Shown here: in pieces, positions 44,642 to 52,959 of the stretch | How positions within the stretch are numbered: position 1 is the stretch's first letter | Layout of the letters: each line of letters starts with the position of its first letter | Translations under genes and position numbers: made by a program | Assembly: GCF_026248825.1 (NCBI RefSeq) | Contig: NZ_CP110973.1 | Location: 3,181,001-3,245,000 of the forward strand | Direction: 5' to 3' | DNA: 64,000 nt | From: Larkinella insperata | Lineage (GTDB): Bacteria > Bacteroidota > Bacteroidia > Cytophagales > Spirosomataceae | The notes under the pieces: model-generated | What the model was told of the DNA's origin: nothing | Databases searched by the model: none | What the model saw: the letters and a program-made list of their open reading frames with translations, nothing else

Positions 44642-46078
44642 ATGTCATTGAAAAAAACCAAGATTGTTGCCACGGTCGGTCCGGCGTCCGAGAGCAAAGA
44701 AAAACTGTTGGCTTTAGCCCGCGCCGGTGTTAACGTTTTCCGGCTGAATTTCTCTCACGGCACTCACGAAGAACACCTGGTTCGCATCCAGCGTATCCGG
44801 GAAATTAACGAAGAATACGGCCTGAATCTTGCCATTCTGCAGGATTTACAGGGTCCTAAAATCCGCATCGGCAAAGTCGAAAGCGATGAAGGGGTGCAGA
44901 TTCTGCCCGGTAACAAGCTGATTTTTACCAACGAAGATATCATTGGAACCGCTGAGCGCGTCAGCACGCCCTACAAGGGAATGTACCGCGACGTTCGGAA
45001 CGGGGAGCGCATCCTGCTGGATGATGGCAAACTGGAAGTGAAGGTCGTCGGCACGGACGGTACCGATGTAATCACCGAGGTCGTATACGGTGGTCCGCTG
45101 AAATCCAAGAAAGGCGTTAACCTGCCCAACACGAAGGTTTCCATGCCGTCGGTGACCGAGAAGGATTTCGAAGACCTGGACTTCGGCCTGGAACATAACG
45201 TCGACTGGATTGCCTTGTCGTTCGTGCGCCAAGCCTCTGAAATTCTGGAGATTAAGGAGTATATCCGGGCCCGGGGAAAAACGTGCCGCGTTATTGCCAA
45301 GCTCGAAAAACCCGAAGCCATCCTGAACATCGACGAAATTGTGGCCGCCACCGACGGAGTGATGGTCGCCCGCGGTGACCTGGGGGTTGAACTGCCCGCC
45401 GAGGATGTGCCGATGATCCAGAAAATGATCGTTGAGAAATCCAACAAAGCCGCCAAGCCGGTGATCGTGGCCACGCAGATGCTCGAAAGCATGATCGATG
45501 CGCCCCGCCCGACCCGCGCCGAAGTTAATGACATTGCCAACTCCGTGCTCGACGGTGCCGATGCCGTGATGCTCAGCGCTGAAACGGCTTCGGGAAAGTA
45601 CCCGATTCTGGCCGTTGAAAACATGGCCCATACCATCCAGAAAGTAGAAGAACTGAGCGATAAAATTTACTACCGTTATCACGCCTACGTTAATGAAAAC
45701 CCCGGTAAAAACGTTCTGAACGACAATGTCGTGATGAGCGCGTGCCGGTTGGCGCGCGATACGAAAGCCAAAGCCATTATCGGCATTACCACTTCCGGGT
45801 ATACGGCGTTCCGTCTGTCGCACCACCGCCCGAAAGCGGGTCTGTACGTTTTTACGTCCAATAAAGCAATGATGAGTACGCTGGCCCTCTGCTGGGGGGT
45901 GAACGTGCTGCCGTACGAGCCTAATCCGTCCAATACCGTAGATCAGACGGTAACGGAAATCAAGGACCTGCTGGTGAAACAGGGCGTTCTGGAGCCGGGC
46001 GACATTTTCATCAACACGCTCAGTATGCCGTTGATGGAACGTCTGCACACGAACACCGTGAAGCTGAGCATTGTATAA
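44642..46078 (+). CDS. pyk: Pyruvate kinase
   Basis: 478 residues of a full-length enzyme: KTKIVATVGPAS at the N-terminus, FRLNFSHGTHEEH for the active-site Arg/Ser/His, LQDLQGPKIRIG, the signature IAKLEKPEAILNIDEIVAAT, GVMVARGDLGVELP with metal-binding Glu/Asp, and ATQMLESMIDAPRPTRAEVNDIANSVLDG. The C-terminal regulatory domain is present. It converts phosphoenolpyruvate and ADP to pyruvate and ATP in glycolysis. The ATG at 44642 gives the canonical N-terminus. It is single, with terminators on both sides, so it is unlikely to be co-transcribed with trehalase. Confidence 0.97.
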   Translation: MSLKKTKIVATVGPASESKEKLLALARAGVNVFRLNFSHGTHEEHLVRIQRIREINEEYGLNLAILQDLQGPKIRIGKVESDEGVQILPGNKLIFTNEDIIGTAERVSTPYKGMYRDVRNGERILLDDGKLEVKVVGTDGTDVITEVVYGGPLKSKKGVNLPNTKVSMPSVTEKDFEDLDFGLEHNVDWIALSFVRQASEILEIKEYIRARGKTCRVIAKLEKPEAILNIDEIVAATDGVMVARGDLGVELPAEDVPMIQKMIVEKSNKAAKPVIVATQMLESMIDAPRPTRAEVNDIANSVLDGADAVMLSAETASGKYPILAVENMAHTIQKVEELSDKIYYRYHAYVNENPGKNVLNDNVVMSACRLARDTKAKAIIGITTSGYTAFRLSHHRPKAGLYVFTSNKAMMSTLALCWGVNVLPYEPNPSNTVDQTVTEIKDLLVKQGVLEPGDIFINTLSMPLMERLHTNTVKLSIV

Positions 46079-46082
46079 GTAC

Positions 46083-46128
46083 GTTGTTTCGCTGAGCTAA
46101 GCGGAGTCAAAAAGAGTTGAGCGGAGTT
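46083..46128 (+). repeat. GCGGAG-type dispersed intergenic repeat, copy 1 (right half)
   Basis: The segment TTGTTTCGCTGAGCTAAGCG, then GAG, a 6-nt variable spacer, and AGAGTTGAGCGGAG, aligns with copy 2 (51351-51396) over its length with nearly equal spacing. It lies in the pyk 3' spacer and partly forms the terminator there. Confidence 0.6.
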
Positions 46129-46150
46129 AATCGGCTCAACTCTTTTCTTT
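46110..46150 (+). terminator. Terminator after pyruvate kinase gene
   Basis: AAAAGAGTTGAGC (46110-46122) pairs with GCTCAACTCTTTT (46134-46146) over an 11-nt loop, with TTTTCTTTT. Convergent with the DUF5690 gene; it could act in both directions. Confidence 0.85.
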
Positions 46151-46159
46151 TAAAAACGG

Positions 46160-47449
46160 CTACAGTCTGATTTCCTCGGCTACCCGCTGCGAAACGGTTT
46201 CCCGGTATTTCCGCTGAAAATAGCTGAAGGAGACAATCACCAGCAACCCGTAGACCACGGCAACCACGTACGCCGAGTACACGAAAAAGTCGAGAAAACT
46301 GATGTTGGGCTGGCCGAAGTTTTTGTAGAGCGTTACGGCCACGCTGCCCATGTACCCGTAATAATCGGCCAGCGTCACGATAAACCCGACCGTGCTGACG
46401 TACCGGAACGACGCCACGAGCCGCTCGAAATACAAGCCGTTGCAGGGAACATATGCACCATAGAGCCCCAGGCCCACCAGCGTAAACCAGGCACCCGGCG
46501 CCAACATGCCCCGCTGGAAAAGCCAGGTGCTAACCCCGATCAGGACGGCCGCCAGCAGCATGACGATGTTGATCAGCCGAAACGCCAGAAAGTTATCTTT
46601 CACCAGTTGCAACGCCCCCATCACCACCAAAATCCCGACCGCGACGGTCGTTTCCGTCTGGGTGAAAACCGCCGGGTTGGAAATCCCGACCGCCGAGAGA
46701 ATTTCGGGTGCGAAGTTATCGCGGAAGTCGCGGAAGGCCGAAAGCAGCACGTAGGAGACAATGAGCGTGGTGAGGCCCATCGAAAACGTTTGCAGGAATT
46801 GCCGCCGTTCCGTATGGTTCATCGGGGAGCGCTCGGTGCGTAGCGCCCGGTCTTCGGCCGAAGGCGGGGGGAGCAGCGTCAGCATCCAGACCGATCCGAG
46901 CAGCGGCACAACGAATAGCAGTCCCGTAACGAACGGAAGCCAGAATTCCGAGATTTCCCAGGCGCTCCGCATGGTCAGCGCCACGGTTTTAACGAACCCC
47001 GACGCAAAAATAAACGAAGCCGTCAGGCCCGCCACCAGCGCGTCGGTTTGCCGCCGACCTTCCAGAAAGCCCAGCATGATTCCGTACACCATGCCCAGCG
47101 GCAGGCCATTCAGGAACAGAAAGACGATGTTGTAGGGGGGAGGGACCAGGGCAAAGCCGAGCAGGGCTAGTTCGGAAAGCCCGATGAACAGCAGGACGTA
47201 CAGTGCCCGTTGACTCGGTTTCATCTCTGAAACAACCTTGACGCCAATTCGTTTGGAGACGGCATAGCCGAGTACCTGAGCCGTGATGAGCCAGATTTTG
47301 TAGTTGATTCCGGCGTAACTCATGCCCTCGAAAATCACGGCTGTAATGCCTTTGCGGAATGCGTACATGCAGGCATAGGTGCAAAATGCCGCCACCGCGC
47401 CGAACAGAACGAAGAGGATGGGGTTTCGTAAGATAGATTTGTTGGGCAT
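46160..47449 (-). CDS. DUF5690 family multi-pass membrane protein (MFS-like)
   Basis: 429 residues with about 12 predicted membrane helices, for example NPILFVLFGAVAAFCTYACM, ALYVLLFIGLSELALLGFAL and LINIVMLLAAVLIGVSTWLF. The N-terminal FGAVAAFCTYACMYAFRKGI motif is typical of the DUF5690 family found in Bacteroidota, distantly like major facilitator transporters of the sugar-phosphate type. Helices are broken by a charged central loop (about 205-230), as in MFS proteins with two halves. The substrate is unknown. ATG 47449 is preferred to a GTG six codons upstream. Single gene; convergent with pyk. Confidence 0.85.
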   Translation of the reverse strand: MPNKSILRNPILFVLFGAVAAFCTYACMYAFRKGITAVIFEGMSYAGINYKIWLITAQVLGYAVSKRIGVKVVSEMKPSQRALYVLLFIGLSELALLGFALVPPPYNIVFLFLNGLPLGMVYGIMLGFLEGRRQTDALVAGLTASFIFASGFVKTVALTMRSAWEISEFWLPFVTGLLFVVPLLGSVWMLTLLPPPSAEDRALRTERSPMNHTERRQFLQTFSMGLTTLIVSYVLLSAFRDFRDNFAPEILSAVGISNPAVFTQTETTVAVGILVVMGALQLVKDNFLAFRLINIVMLLAAVLIGVSTWLFQRGMLAPGAWFTLVGLGLYGAYVPCNGLYFERLVASFRYVSTVGFIVTLADYYGYMGSVAVTLYKNFGQPNISFLDFFVYSAYVVAVVYGLLVIVSFSYFQRKYRETVSQRVAEEIRL

Positions 47450-47652
47450 TCGTATCGGTTTAGGCACAAATTACACAGATTTGCGAAATACCCTGCGCAA
47501 GGGCCCCTAAAAATCAAATTTCCAAACACTACCCGGCACTGGCTAATTTCTGGTATTAAGATTGTGTTACGGAAATACGCCCGGTATGTACGGAAGTTGC
47601 CCCATCGTTCGTCTATATTATTTACATTCACGTTTCTAACAACCTGAATCCA

Positions 47653-48216
47653 ATGGATATGAGTACGCACACTATCACCAATGGCTGTTTGTTGATCGCG
47701 GAGCCGTTTCTGGGCGATCCTAATTTTGAACGGAGTGTCGTACTCGTGTGCGATTACAACGAAGAAGGGACGTTCGGGCTGGTGCTGAACCAGATCGCCC
47801 AGGTAAAACTGAACGACGTGCTGACCGAAGAAATGTACCACGATTATCCCCTGTACGTCGGGGGGCCGGTTGAGCAGAATACGCTGCACTATATTCACCG
47901 GCTGGGTCCGGCGCTGGAAGAATCCATCCCGCTGCCAAACGGCCTTTATTGGAGCGGCAACTTCGAGCAGCTGCGGCAACTCATCAACGCCGGGGCCGTA
48001 AAGGAAAACGACATACGGTTTTTTGTGGGCTATTCCGGCTGGTCGGGCGGGCAACTGGAAAACGAAATGGCGCAAAACGCTTGGATCGTGACGCAGGCCG
48101 ACGCCGACTTTATTCTTGATACTCCTTCCGATCAGTTCTGGCGGGGAATCCTGCGGCAGATGGGCGGCCAATACCGTGTGCTGTCGCATTACCCGGTCGA
48201 TCCGCGGTTGAATTGA
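47653..48216 (+). CDS. YqgE/AlgH family protein (UPF0301)
   Basis: 187 residues matching the whole family: GCLLIAEPFLGDPNFERSVV, EGTFGLVLNQIAQ, YVGGPVEQNTLHYIHRLG, IRFFVGYSGWSGGQLENEM and NAWIVTQADADFIL. AlgH was named for an effect on alginate regulation in Pseudomonas, but the biochemical role of the family is unknown. An in-frame ATG two codons in (MSTHTIT) is an equally good start. It is followed after 247 bp by an outer-membrane protein gene, so probably independent. Confidence 0.93.
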   Translation: MDMSTHTITNGCLLIAEPFLGDPNFERSVVLVCDYNEEGTFGLVLNQIAQVKLNDVLTEEMYHDYPLYVGGPVEQNTLHYIHRLGPALEESIPLPNGLYWSGNFEQLRQLINAGAVKENDIRFFVGYSGWSGGQLENEMAQNAWIVTQADADFILDTPSDQFWRGILRQMGGQYRVLSHYPVDPRLN

Positions 48217-48463
48217 TTTTTGTTCAGCCAGGAGAAGCGAGATGGTAAACGGGAGAAATGAGCCAGGCGAGGGAAGAGTCTGAATACCCGCGAATCACAA
48301 ACTTTTGTCTCTTGTCTATTCGCTCTCGTCCAATCTCTTAATTTTTGTGAAAATACCCCGAAACTTCGGCCGACAGCCGTAAGATAACCTAAATTCTCCC
48401 GTTATTTGTCTGTCGGTTTGCGAGCGTGCTGGCAAACCGGTCGGTTGTTTTACCCAAAACGGT

Positions 48464-49042
48464 ATGTTGAAAGTCAGATTATTACTACTGGTCGCGTTTT
48501 CGTTCGCTTCGTTTTCCTCGTTTGCTCAGCTTCAGGGCGTGTTTGGTCTAAAAGCCGGGGCTAGTTCATCCATAACCGCGCAGGAGGGCGTCACCCCCTA
48601 TATTTCCCGGTACAGAACTGCGTTTCACCTGGGCGGAATTTACCGTTTGCGGTATCACCGTTTCGTGGCCCAACCCGAATTGTTGCTGTCGATAAAAGGG
48701 GGTTCTTTCAAACGGACCGCTCCAACTGAGCAGGTCATCCGGAATAATTACAACTACATCAGTCTGCCCGTAATGCTGGGTTGGGTTCCCACGGAAGGGC
48801 TTGTGCTTCAGGCGGGTCCGGAATTCAGCTACGCGCTTAACACAACCAACGGGCCGGGTAAAAAACAGGATACCGGCATTGCCATCGGTGCGCATTACGA
48901 CTTCCTGGACATGGCCGAGAAATTCAGCCTGCACCTGCGCTACATTTACGGATTAAACAACGTTTCTTCCAACCCGATTGTCGAATACCGCAACCGGACG
49001 TTCCAGGTTTCAATTGTTTATAATTTCTACAAAAAGAAGTAA
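48464..49042 (+). CDS. Outer-membrane beta-barrel protein (porin family, PorT-like)
   Basis: 192 residues with a signal peptide (MLKVRLLLLVAFSFASFSSF, then AQ). The mature protein has alternating strands of a small eight-stranded barrel: GVFGLKAGASSS, AFHLGGIYRLRYHRFVAQPE, LLLSIKGGSFKR, YISLPVMLGWVP, LVLQAGPEFSYAL, FSLHLRYIYGLNNVS, and a terminal FQVSIVYNFYKKK. This is the Bacteroidota outer-membrane beta-barrel family (often annotated porin family protein). No specific function can be read. Confidence 0.88.
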   Translation: MLKVRLLLLVAFSFASFSSFAQLQGVFGLKAGASSSITAQEGVTPYISRYRTAFHLGGIYRLRYHRFVAQPELLLSIKGGSFKRTAPTEQVIRNNYNYISLPVMLGWVPTEGLVLQAGPEFSYALNTTNGPGKKQDTGIAIGAHYDFLDMAEKFSLHLRYIYGLNNVSSNPIVEYRNRTFQVSIVYNFYKKK

Positions 49043-49054
49043 GCGAAAAGCGGT

Positions 49055-49966
49055 TTAACAATTCACGTACGTCCGTTCCACCCAGCCGTCGTTAAACAGG
49101 TCGATCAGGGCGTAACCGGCGTGGGTGTGGTGGTAGGTTGAATTGTCCCACCAGTCGCCACTGAGTGCCCCGTTGTTGAGGTACGTAACGCCGTTGTAAT
49201 CAACCCGGTCGAGCAGGTGCGTATGGCCGCTCAGGCAAACCTTCACATTCGGGCGTTTGTGAAACAGCCGGATCAGGTCCGACGAGTCGGTGTGCAGCAG
49301 GCCGCTCGAAATTTCCCGCCGACCGTTTGTCTGCACCTTCCGGTTGTATAGCACCGAAGCCGACAAAATCGGAATGTGCGAAAGGATAAGCACCGGTTTC
49401 TTTAAATCGGTTTTCCGCAGATCGTTTTCCAGCCAGTCGCGTTGTGGCTCGTCCAGCCGGGCCGTGTACCAGCCTCCTTCGGGTGTTGGCTGCGTGCTGT
49501 CGAGCACCACAAAATGCCAGCCGCTGTGGTCGAAGCTGTAGTAACGGTTTGAAAGTTCGAGCTGATCCACAACCCATGCCTTGCCGTACAGCGGGTCTTT
49601 TTTAGAACCATTGTAGCCCCAAACATCGTGGTTACCAATGCAATGGTGAATGGGCAAGCCGTTTTCCTGCTCCATAATCCGGTTCCAGACTTTCCACTGC
49701 CGCCGAACGGTAGTTTTATTCCGCGAAAGTGCGTCCATGATGGCGTCGCCACCGTTCAGAATAAACGCCGGACGGTCTTTCATCGACTGAAGCTGGTGCA
49801 GGCAGGTCGCCAGGGCGGCTTCGGCTTTCGGGCGCGGCATCATGTGGACGTCCGTCAGGTGCGCCACGCGCAGGACGCGTTTGCGCTGGTAGCTTTCCGT
49901 CAGCGGGGTGGTCGGCAGACCGGCGGTGAGCAGGCCGAGTGATGATAAGGCTTCACGACGATTCAT
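49055..49966 (-). CDS. Exported calcineurin-like metallophosphoesterase, Tat-type signal
   Basis: 303 residues. The N-terminus MNRREALSSLGLLTAGLP has twin arginines before a hydrophobic stretch, suggesting Tat export. Metallophosphoesterase motifs: VAHLTDVHM (D-x-H), LNGGDAIMD (GD), GNHDVWG (GNHD), ILSHIPIL and SGHTHLLDRV (GH-x-H), which bind two metals. The substrate may be a phosphoester such as a nucleotide, phospholipid or phosphoprotein. ATG 49966 is chosen to give the Tat signal. It is convergent with the barrel gene (12-bp gap). Confidence 0.9.
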   Translation of the reverse strand: MNRREALSSLGLLTAGLPTTPLTESYQRKRVLRVAHLTDVHMMPRPKAEAALATCLHQLQSMKDRPAFILNGGDAIMDALSRNKTTVRRQWKVWNRIMEQENGLPIHHCIGNHDVWGYNGSKKDPLYGKAWVVDQLELSNRYYSFDHSGWHFVVLDSTQPTPEGGWYTARLDEPQRDWLENDLRKTDLKKPVLILSHIPILSASVLYNRKVQTNGRREISSGLLHTDSSDLIRLFHKRPNVKVCLSGHTHLLDRVDYNGVTYLNNGALSGDWWDNSTYHHTHAGYALIDLFNDGWVERTYVNC

Positions 49967-50084
49967 GGTTGTTTTTGATTTAGGCACCGGACAAACGGTT
50001 TTCCTGTAAGAACCATAACCTTATTGATGCGGAATCCTCACCGAAAATCTTACCGAACAGGAAAAAAATGTATCTTGCAAAACG

Positions 50085-50615
50085 ATGTTTTCAATTGTTG
50101 ACGTAGAAACGACGGGGGGAGTCGGCGGACCAACCCGTCTGACAGAGGTAGCCGTTTTTCGGTACGACGGTGTCGAGGTGGTCGATAGCTTTCACTCGCT
50201 GTTGAATCCCCGCTGTCCGATTCCGCCATTTATTGCCCGCATGACCGGCATTACGGACGAAATGGTGCAGGACGCGCCCGATTTTGCCGATATTGCCCAT
50301 GAAATCGACCGGGTGACGGAGGGAGCGGTTTTTGTGGCCCACAACGCTCCGTTTGACTACGGTTTTCTCAAGAAAGAATTTGCCTGGGTGGGGCTGCCCT
50401 TTGAGCGGCACCGGCTCTGCACCGTGCAACTCAGCCGCCGGATTTTCCCCGGTCTGCCTTCCTACAGCCTGGGCAAACTGTGTCGTTCGCTGGAAATACC
50501 GCTCAACAACCGCCACCGCGCCCACGGCGATGCGGCCGCTACGGTGCAGCTTTTTGAACGGTTGCTGATGAATGATATTCACGGCTTGATCAAGGCCCGG
50601 AAGGTAGCTGTTTAA
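50085..50615 (+). CDS. DnaQ-like 3'-5' exonuclease
   Basis: 176 residues of one DEDD exonuclease domain. ExoI motif FSIVDVETTGG (Asp6, Glu8), ExoII VAHNAPFDYGFL, ExoIII HRAHGDAAATVQLF (DEDDh type with His). It resembles the epsilon subunit of DNA polymerase III or the exonuclease half of PolC/UvrC-like proteins; the fused GIY-YIG domain seen in some relatives is absent. Single-strand DNA or RNA trimming is expected. Convergent with the dipeptidase gene, ten bases apart. Confidence 0.9.
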   Translation: MFSIVDVETTGGVGGPTRLTEVAVFRYDGVEVVDSFHSLLNPRCPIPPFIARMTGITDEMVQDAPDFADIAHEIDRVTEGAVFVAHNAPFDYGFLKKEFAWVGLPFERHRLCTVQLSRRIFPGLPSYSLGKLCRSLEIPLNNRHRAHGDAAATVQLFERLLMNDIHGLIKARKVAV

Positions 50616-50625
50616 GTTTCATCAG

Positions 50626-51291
50626 TTATTCCACAATCTTGTACTGCTTTTTGGCCTCGGCCCGCGAAAGCGCATTAAAATGCCACCATTCGGCCGATAA
50701 CGGGGCGAAACCGGCTTGCTTCATCACCGAACGCAGCAACCGCCGGTTGTCGACCTGTTTTTGCGTTAGCTTTCCATGCTTTAGTAACTGATCTTCTTTT
50801 ATCGGATACGCCAGTTCGCCGAAGTAGTCGAACTGGGTGCCCATGTCGAGCGGTTTTCCGGCTTTGGTGGCCAGGGTCAGGTCAACGGCGCAACCGAAGT
50901 TATGCACCGACCCGTTGCGGGGGTTAGACACGTATTTGCCGCGCTCGTTGACGGGCAGGTGTTTCAGCGTGTGCCACAAATCCCACTGGGCCGAGCGCGG
51001 GCGGGTGGCGTCGTACACCAGGAGCCGCAGGTCCGGGTGCTTTTGCCGGAGCAGTTTGCTGGCGGTGGCCAGTTTCCGGGCGGCCATTGGTTGCAGATAG
51101 GCCCGTGTCAGGTCGCCGTACACGTCCTTGCCGATGAAATTATCGGTCGTCGAGTACTTCAGGTCCACCCGAATCGTCGGGTCAACCTGCTGAATATCCA
51201 CCAGTCCCTGCCGAATCATGGCCTGTTCCAGCTTCCCCTGCGCGAAGAGAAGTTGCGGAATTAGTAAAAGTGATAAAATGGTATATCTCAT
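50626..51291 (-). CDS. D-alanyl-D-alanine dipeptidase (VanX/DdpX-like, M15D)
   Basis: 221 residues with a signal peptide (MRYTILSLLLIPQLLFAQ). Zinc-peptidase motifs of family M15D are visible: SVHNFGCAVDL (His and Asp zinc ligands), EWWHF (catalytic Glu and His ligand), and YDATRPRSAQWDLW for substrate carboxylate recognition. It cleaves D-Ala-D-Ala; in this context it is most likely for peptidoglycan turnover and D-Ala recycling, since no VanH/VanA ligase genes are nearby. A GCGGAG-type repeat lies between its start and the next gene. Confidence 0.92.
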   Translation of the reverse strand: MRYTILSLLLIPQLLFAQGKLEQAMIRQGLVDIQQVDPTIRVDLKYSTTDNFIGKDVYGDLTRAYLQPMAARKLATASKLLRQKHPDLRLLVYDATRPRSAQWDLWHTLKHLPVNERGKYVSNPRNGSVHNFGCAVDLTLATKAGKPLDMGTQFDYFGELAYPIKEDQLLKHGKLTQKQVDNRRLLRSVMKQAGFAPLSAEWWHFNALSRAEAKKQYKIVE

Positions 51292-51320
51292 TGTATAAAT
51301 CTCTGCTAAACGCTAAAATT

Positions 51321-51396
51321 CTCCGCTCCGCTTCGCGACATAACTCGTTTGTTATCTCGCGGAGTTAAGCGGAGATGGAGTAGAGTTGAGCGGAGA
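51321..51396. repeat. GCGGAG-type dispersed intergenic repeat, copy 2 (full hairpin)
   Basis: A left arm at 51321-51344 and a right arm at 51351-51374 form an imperfect 24-bp hairpin with a TCGTTT loop (outer CTCCGCT/AGCGGAG and inner TCGCGA/TCGCG parts pair). A tail, AGAGTTGAGCGGAG, matches copy 1. It lies in the divergent spacer between the dipeptidase and Spm genes. Confidence 0.65.
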
Positions 51397-51465
51397 GTGG
51401 TCTGATTCGTTGCTAAATAACGAAAAACCCGCTATTTTGCTACGCATAACGCGTTTCCCCGTAAC

Positions 51466-52701
51466 ATGGCCCTTAACTACATCTGGGTAGCTTTCTTCCT
51501 GATTGCCTTTCTGATTGCGCTTTTTAAGCTGATTTTTCTGGGCGATACCGAAATTTTCAAGACCATTGTTGAAGGCTTGTTTGATTCCTCCAAAGTGGCC
51601 GTCATGGATATTGCCCTGCCGCTGGCGGGGGTGATGACCTTCTTTCTGGGTCTGCTCAACATTGGCGAAAAAGCCGGAGCCATCAACTTCCTGGCGCGCA
51701 TCATCGGGCCGTTTTTCAACAAGCTGTTTCCGGAAGTACCGAAAGATCACCCGGCCAACGGGCAGATGATCATGAATTTTTCGGCCAACATGCTCGGGCT
51801 GGACAACGCGGCCACGCCCTTTGGCCTGAAAGCCATGCAGAGTTTGCAGGAATTGAATCCCCAGAAGGACACGGCTTCCAATGCCCAGATTATGTTCCTG
51901 GTGCTGCACACCTCGGGGCTGACCATCATACCGCTCGGCATCATGGCGCAACGGGCCATCCTGGGGGCAAAAGATCCGTCGGACATTTTCATTCCGTGCC
52001 TGATCGGAACCTACGTCGCCACGGTTTTCAGCATGTTCATTGTGGCCCTGAAACAACGCATCAATCTCTTCAACGGCTTGGTAATGGGCTGGCTGGGGGG
52101 CATCACGGCTTTTCTGGTCTTGGCGTTGTGGTACCTGTCGTCGCTGCCGAAAGAAGAAATCGAACAGGTGTCGAAAGTGGTGGGCAATGTCACGCTGTTT
52201 GTCATCATCGTGGCGTTTCTGCTCGGCGCGATGCGGAAGAAGGTCGATATTTTTGATACGTTTATTGAGGGAGCGAAAGGCGGTTTTGAAACATCCGTCC
52301 GGATCATTCCGTACCTGGTCGGGATGCTGGTTGCCATCAGCGCGCTGCGCAATTCCGGCGCGATGGCGTATGTGGTTGACGGGATGAAGTACGTTATTGG
52401 TTTAATGGGCGTCAATACCGACTTTACCGATGCCCTGCCGGTCGCCCTGATGCGGCCCCTGAGCGGCAGCGCGTCGCGGGCGTTGATGATCGACGCCATG
52501 AAAGAATTTGGGCCCGATTCGTTCGTAGGTCGTTTATCCTGCATCTTTCAGGGGGCTGCCGACACCACGTTTTACATCGTTGCCCTGTATTTCGGTTCCG
52601 TCGGAATCAAGAAAACCCGTTACGCGATCATTGCCGGTTTGATCGCCGATGCCGCCGGCGTTTTGGCCGGAATCGCGCTGGGCTACTTCTTTTTTCACTG
52701 A
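51466..52701 (+). CDS. SpmA-SpmB fusion (nucleoside recognition domain protein)
   Basis: 411 residues with about ten membrane helices. The N-terminal half (MALNYIWVAFFLIAFLIALF; NFSANMLGLDNAATPFGLKA, then MQSLQELN) is SpmA-like, and the C-terminal half (GAKGGFETSVRIIPYLVGML; LMRPLSGSASRALMIDAM; DTTFYIVALYFGSVGIKKTR) is SpmB-like, each with a gate/nucleoside-recognition domain. In Bacillus they are separate proteins for spore core dehydration; the fused form occurs in many non-sporulating bacteria, where function is unknown. A small hairpin (52705-52728) follows, then a small protein and a permease on the same strand. Confidence 0.92.
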   Translation: MALNYIWVAFFLIAFLIALFKLIFLGDTEIFKTIVEGLFDSSKVAVMDIALPLAGVMTFFLGLLNIGEKAGAINFLARIIGPFFNKLFPEVPKDHPANGQMIMNFSANMLGLDNAATPFGLKAMQSLQELNPQKDTASNAQIMFLVLHTSGLTIIPLGIMAQRAILGAKDPSDIFIPCLIGTYVATVFSMFIVALKQRINLFNGLVMGWLGGITAFLVLALWYLSSLPKEEIEQVSKVVGNVTLFVIIVAFLLGAMRKKVDIFDTFIEGAKGGFETSVRIIPYLVGMLVAISALRNSGAMAYVVDGMKYVIGLMGVNTDFTDALPVALMRPLSGSASRALMIDAMKEFGPDSFVGRLSCIFQGAADTTFYIVALYFGSVGIKKTRYAIIAGLIADAAGVLAGIALGYFFFH

Positions 52702-52704
52702 GTA

Positions 52705-52728
52705 AACCCTGAATTAAAATTCCGGGTT
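52705..52728. terminator. Hairpin after the Spm fusion gene
   Basis: AACCCTGAATT (52705-52715) pairs with AATTCCGGGTT (52718-52728) apart from one central mismatch. No T run follows, so termination is uncertain. Confidence 0.4.
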
Positions 52729-52762
52729 ATCAACAGGCAATCCTTTAGGCTTGCCACAAGCA

Positions 52763-52770
52763 TATATTTG
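52763..52770 (+). promoter_or_regulatory. Bacteroidota -7 promoter element
   Basis: TATATTTG exactly matches TAnnTTTG and ends 7 bp before the ATG of the 56-residue protein at 52778. With a normal -7 distance transcription would begin within a few bases of the ATG, so the message may be nearly leaderless (inference). Confidence 0.5.
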
Positions 52771-52777
52771 ATTTATC

Positions 52778-52948
52778 ATGAACATTGACCAGATACGTGA
52801 ACAACTGCACCGGCTCATCGACGAAGTAGACGATGTCTACGTCCTGAATGGCCTGTACCGCAATCTGTCGGCCGAGAAACGCCACCGCGAAGCCTACGAA
52901 AAGGAGCAGCGCGAGAAGGCGCAGGCCGCTAAAAACCGGAAAAAATAA
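52778..52948 (+). CDS. 56-residue antitoxin-like small protein
   Basis: Starts MNIDQIREQLHRLIDEVDDV, continues YVLNGLYRNLSAEKR and ends in a basic, Ala/Lys-rich tail (EKEQREKAQAAKNRKK). The N-terminal half resembles the small acidic helical addiction-module proteins of Bacteroidota, which begin with a similar helix-IDxIDD-helix pattern; no toxin gene is beside it. A perfect -7 box sits directly upstream. The amino acid permease gene begins 11 bp after its stop, so the two are probably co-transcribed. It might be a small regulator or a membrane-protein partner instead. Codon use matches its neighbours. Confidence 0.65.
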   Translation: MNIDQIREQLHRLIDEVDDVYVLNGLYRNLSAEKRHREAYEKEQREKAQAAKNRKK

Positions 52949-52959
52949 AACGTACGCCG

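Noticed and set aside
44846..46048. A 400-codon open frame opposite pyruvate kinase
   Set aside because: Antisense to a fully conserved enzyme; composition is His/Gly/Phe-rich and without domain features.
50626..51291. The dipeptidase as part of a vancomycin-resistance cluster
   Set aside because: No VanH, VanA/B-type ligase or VanRS genes are beside it; cell-wall turnover is the simpler reading.
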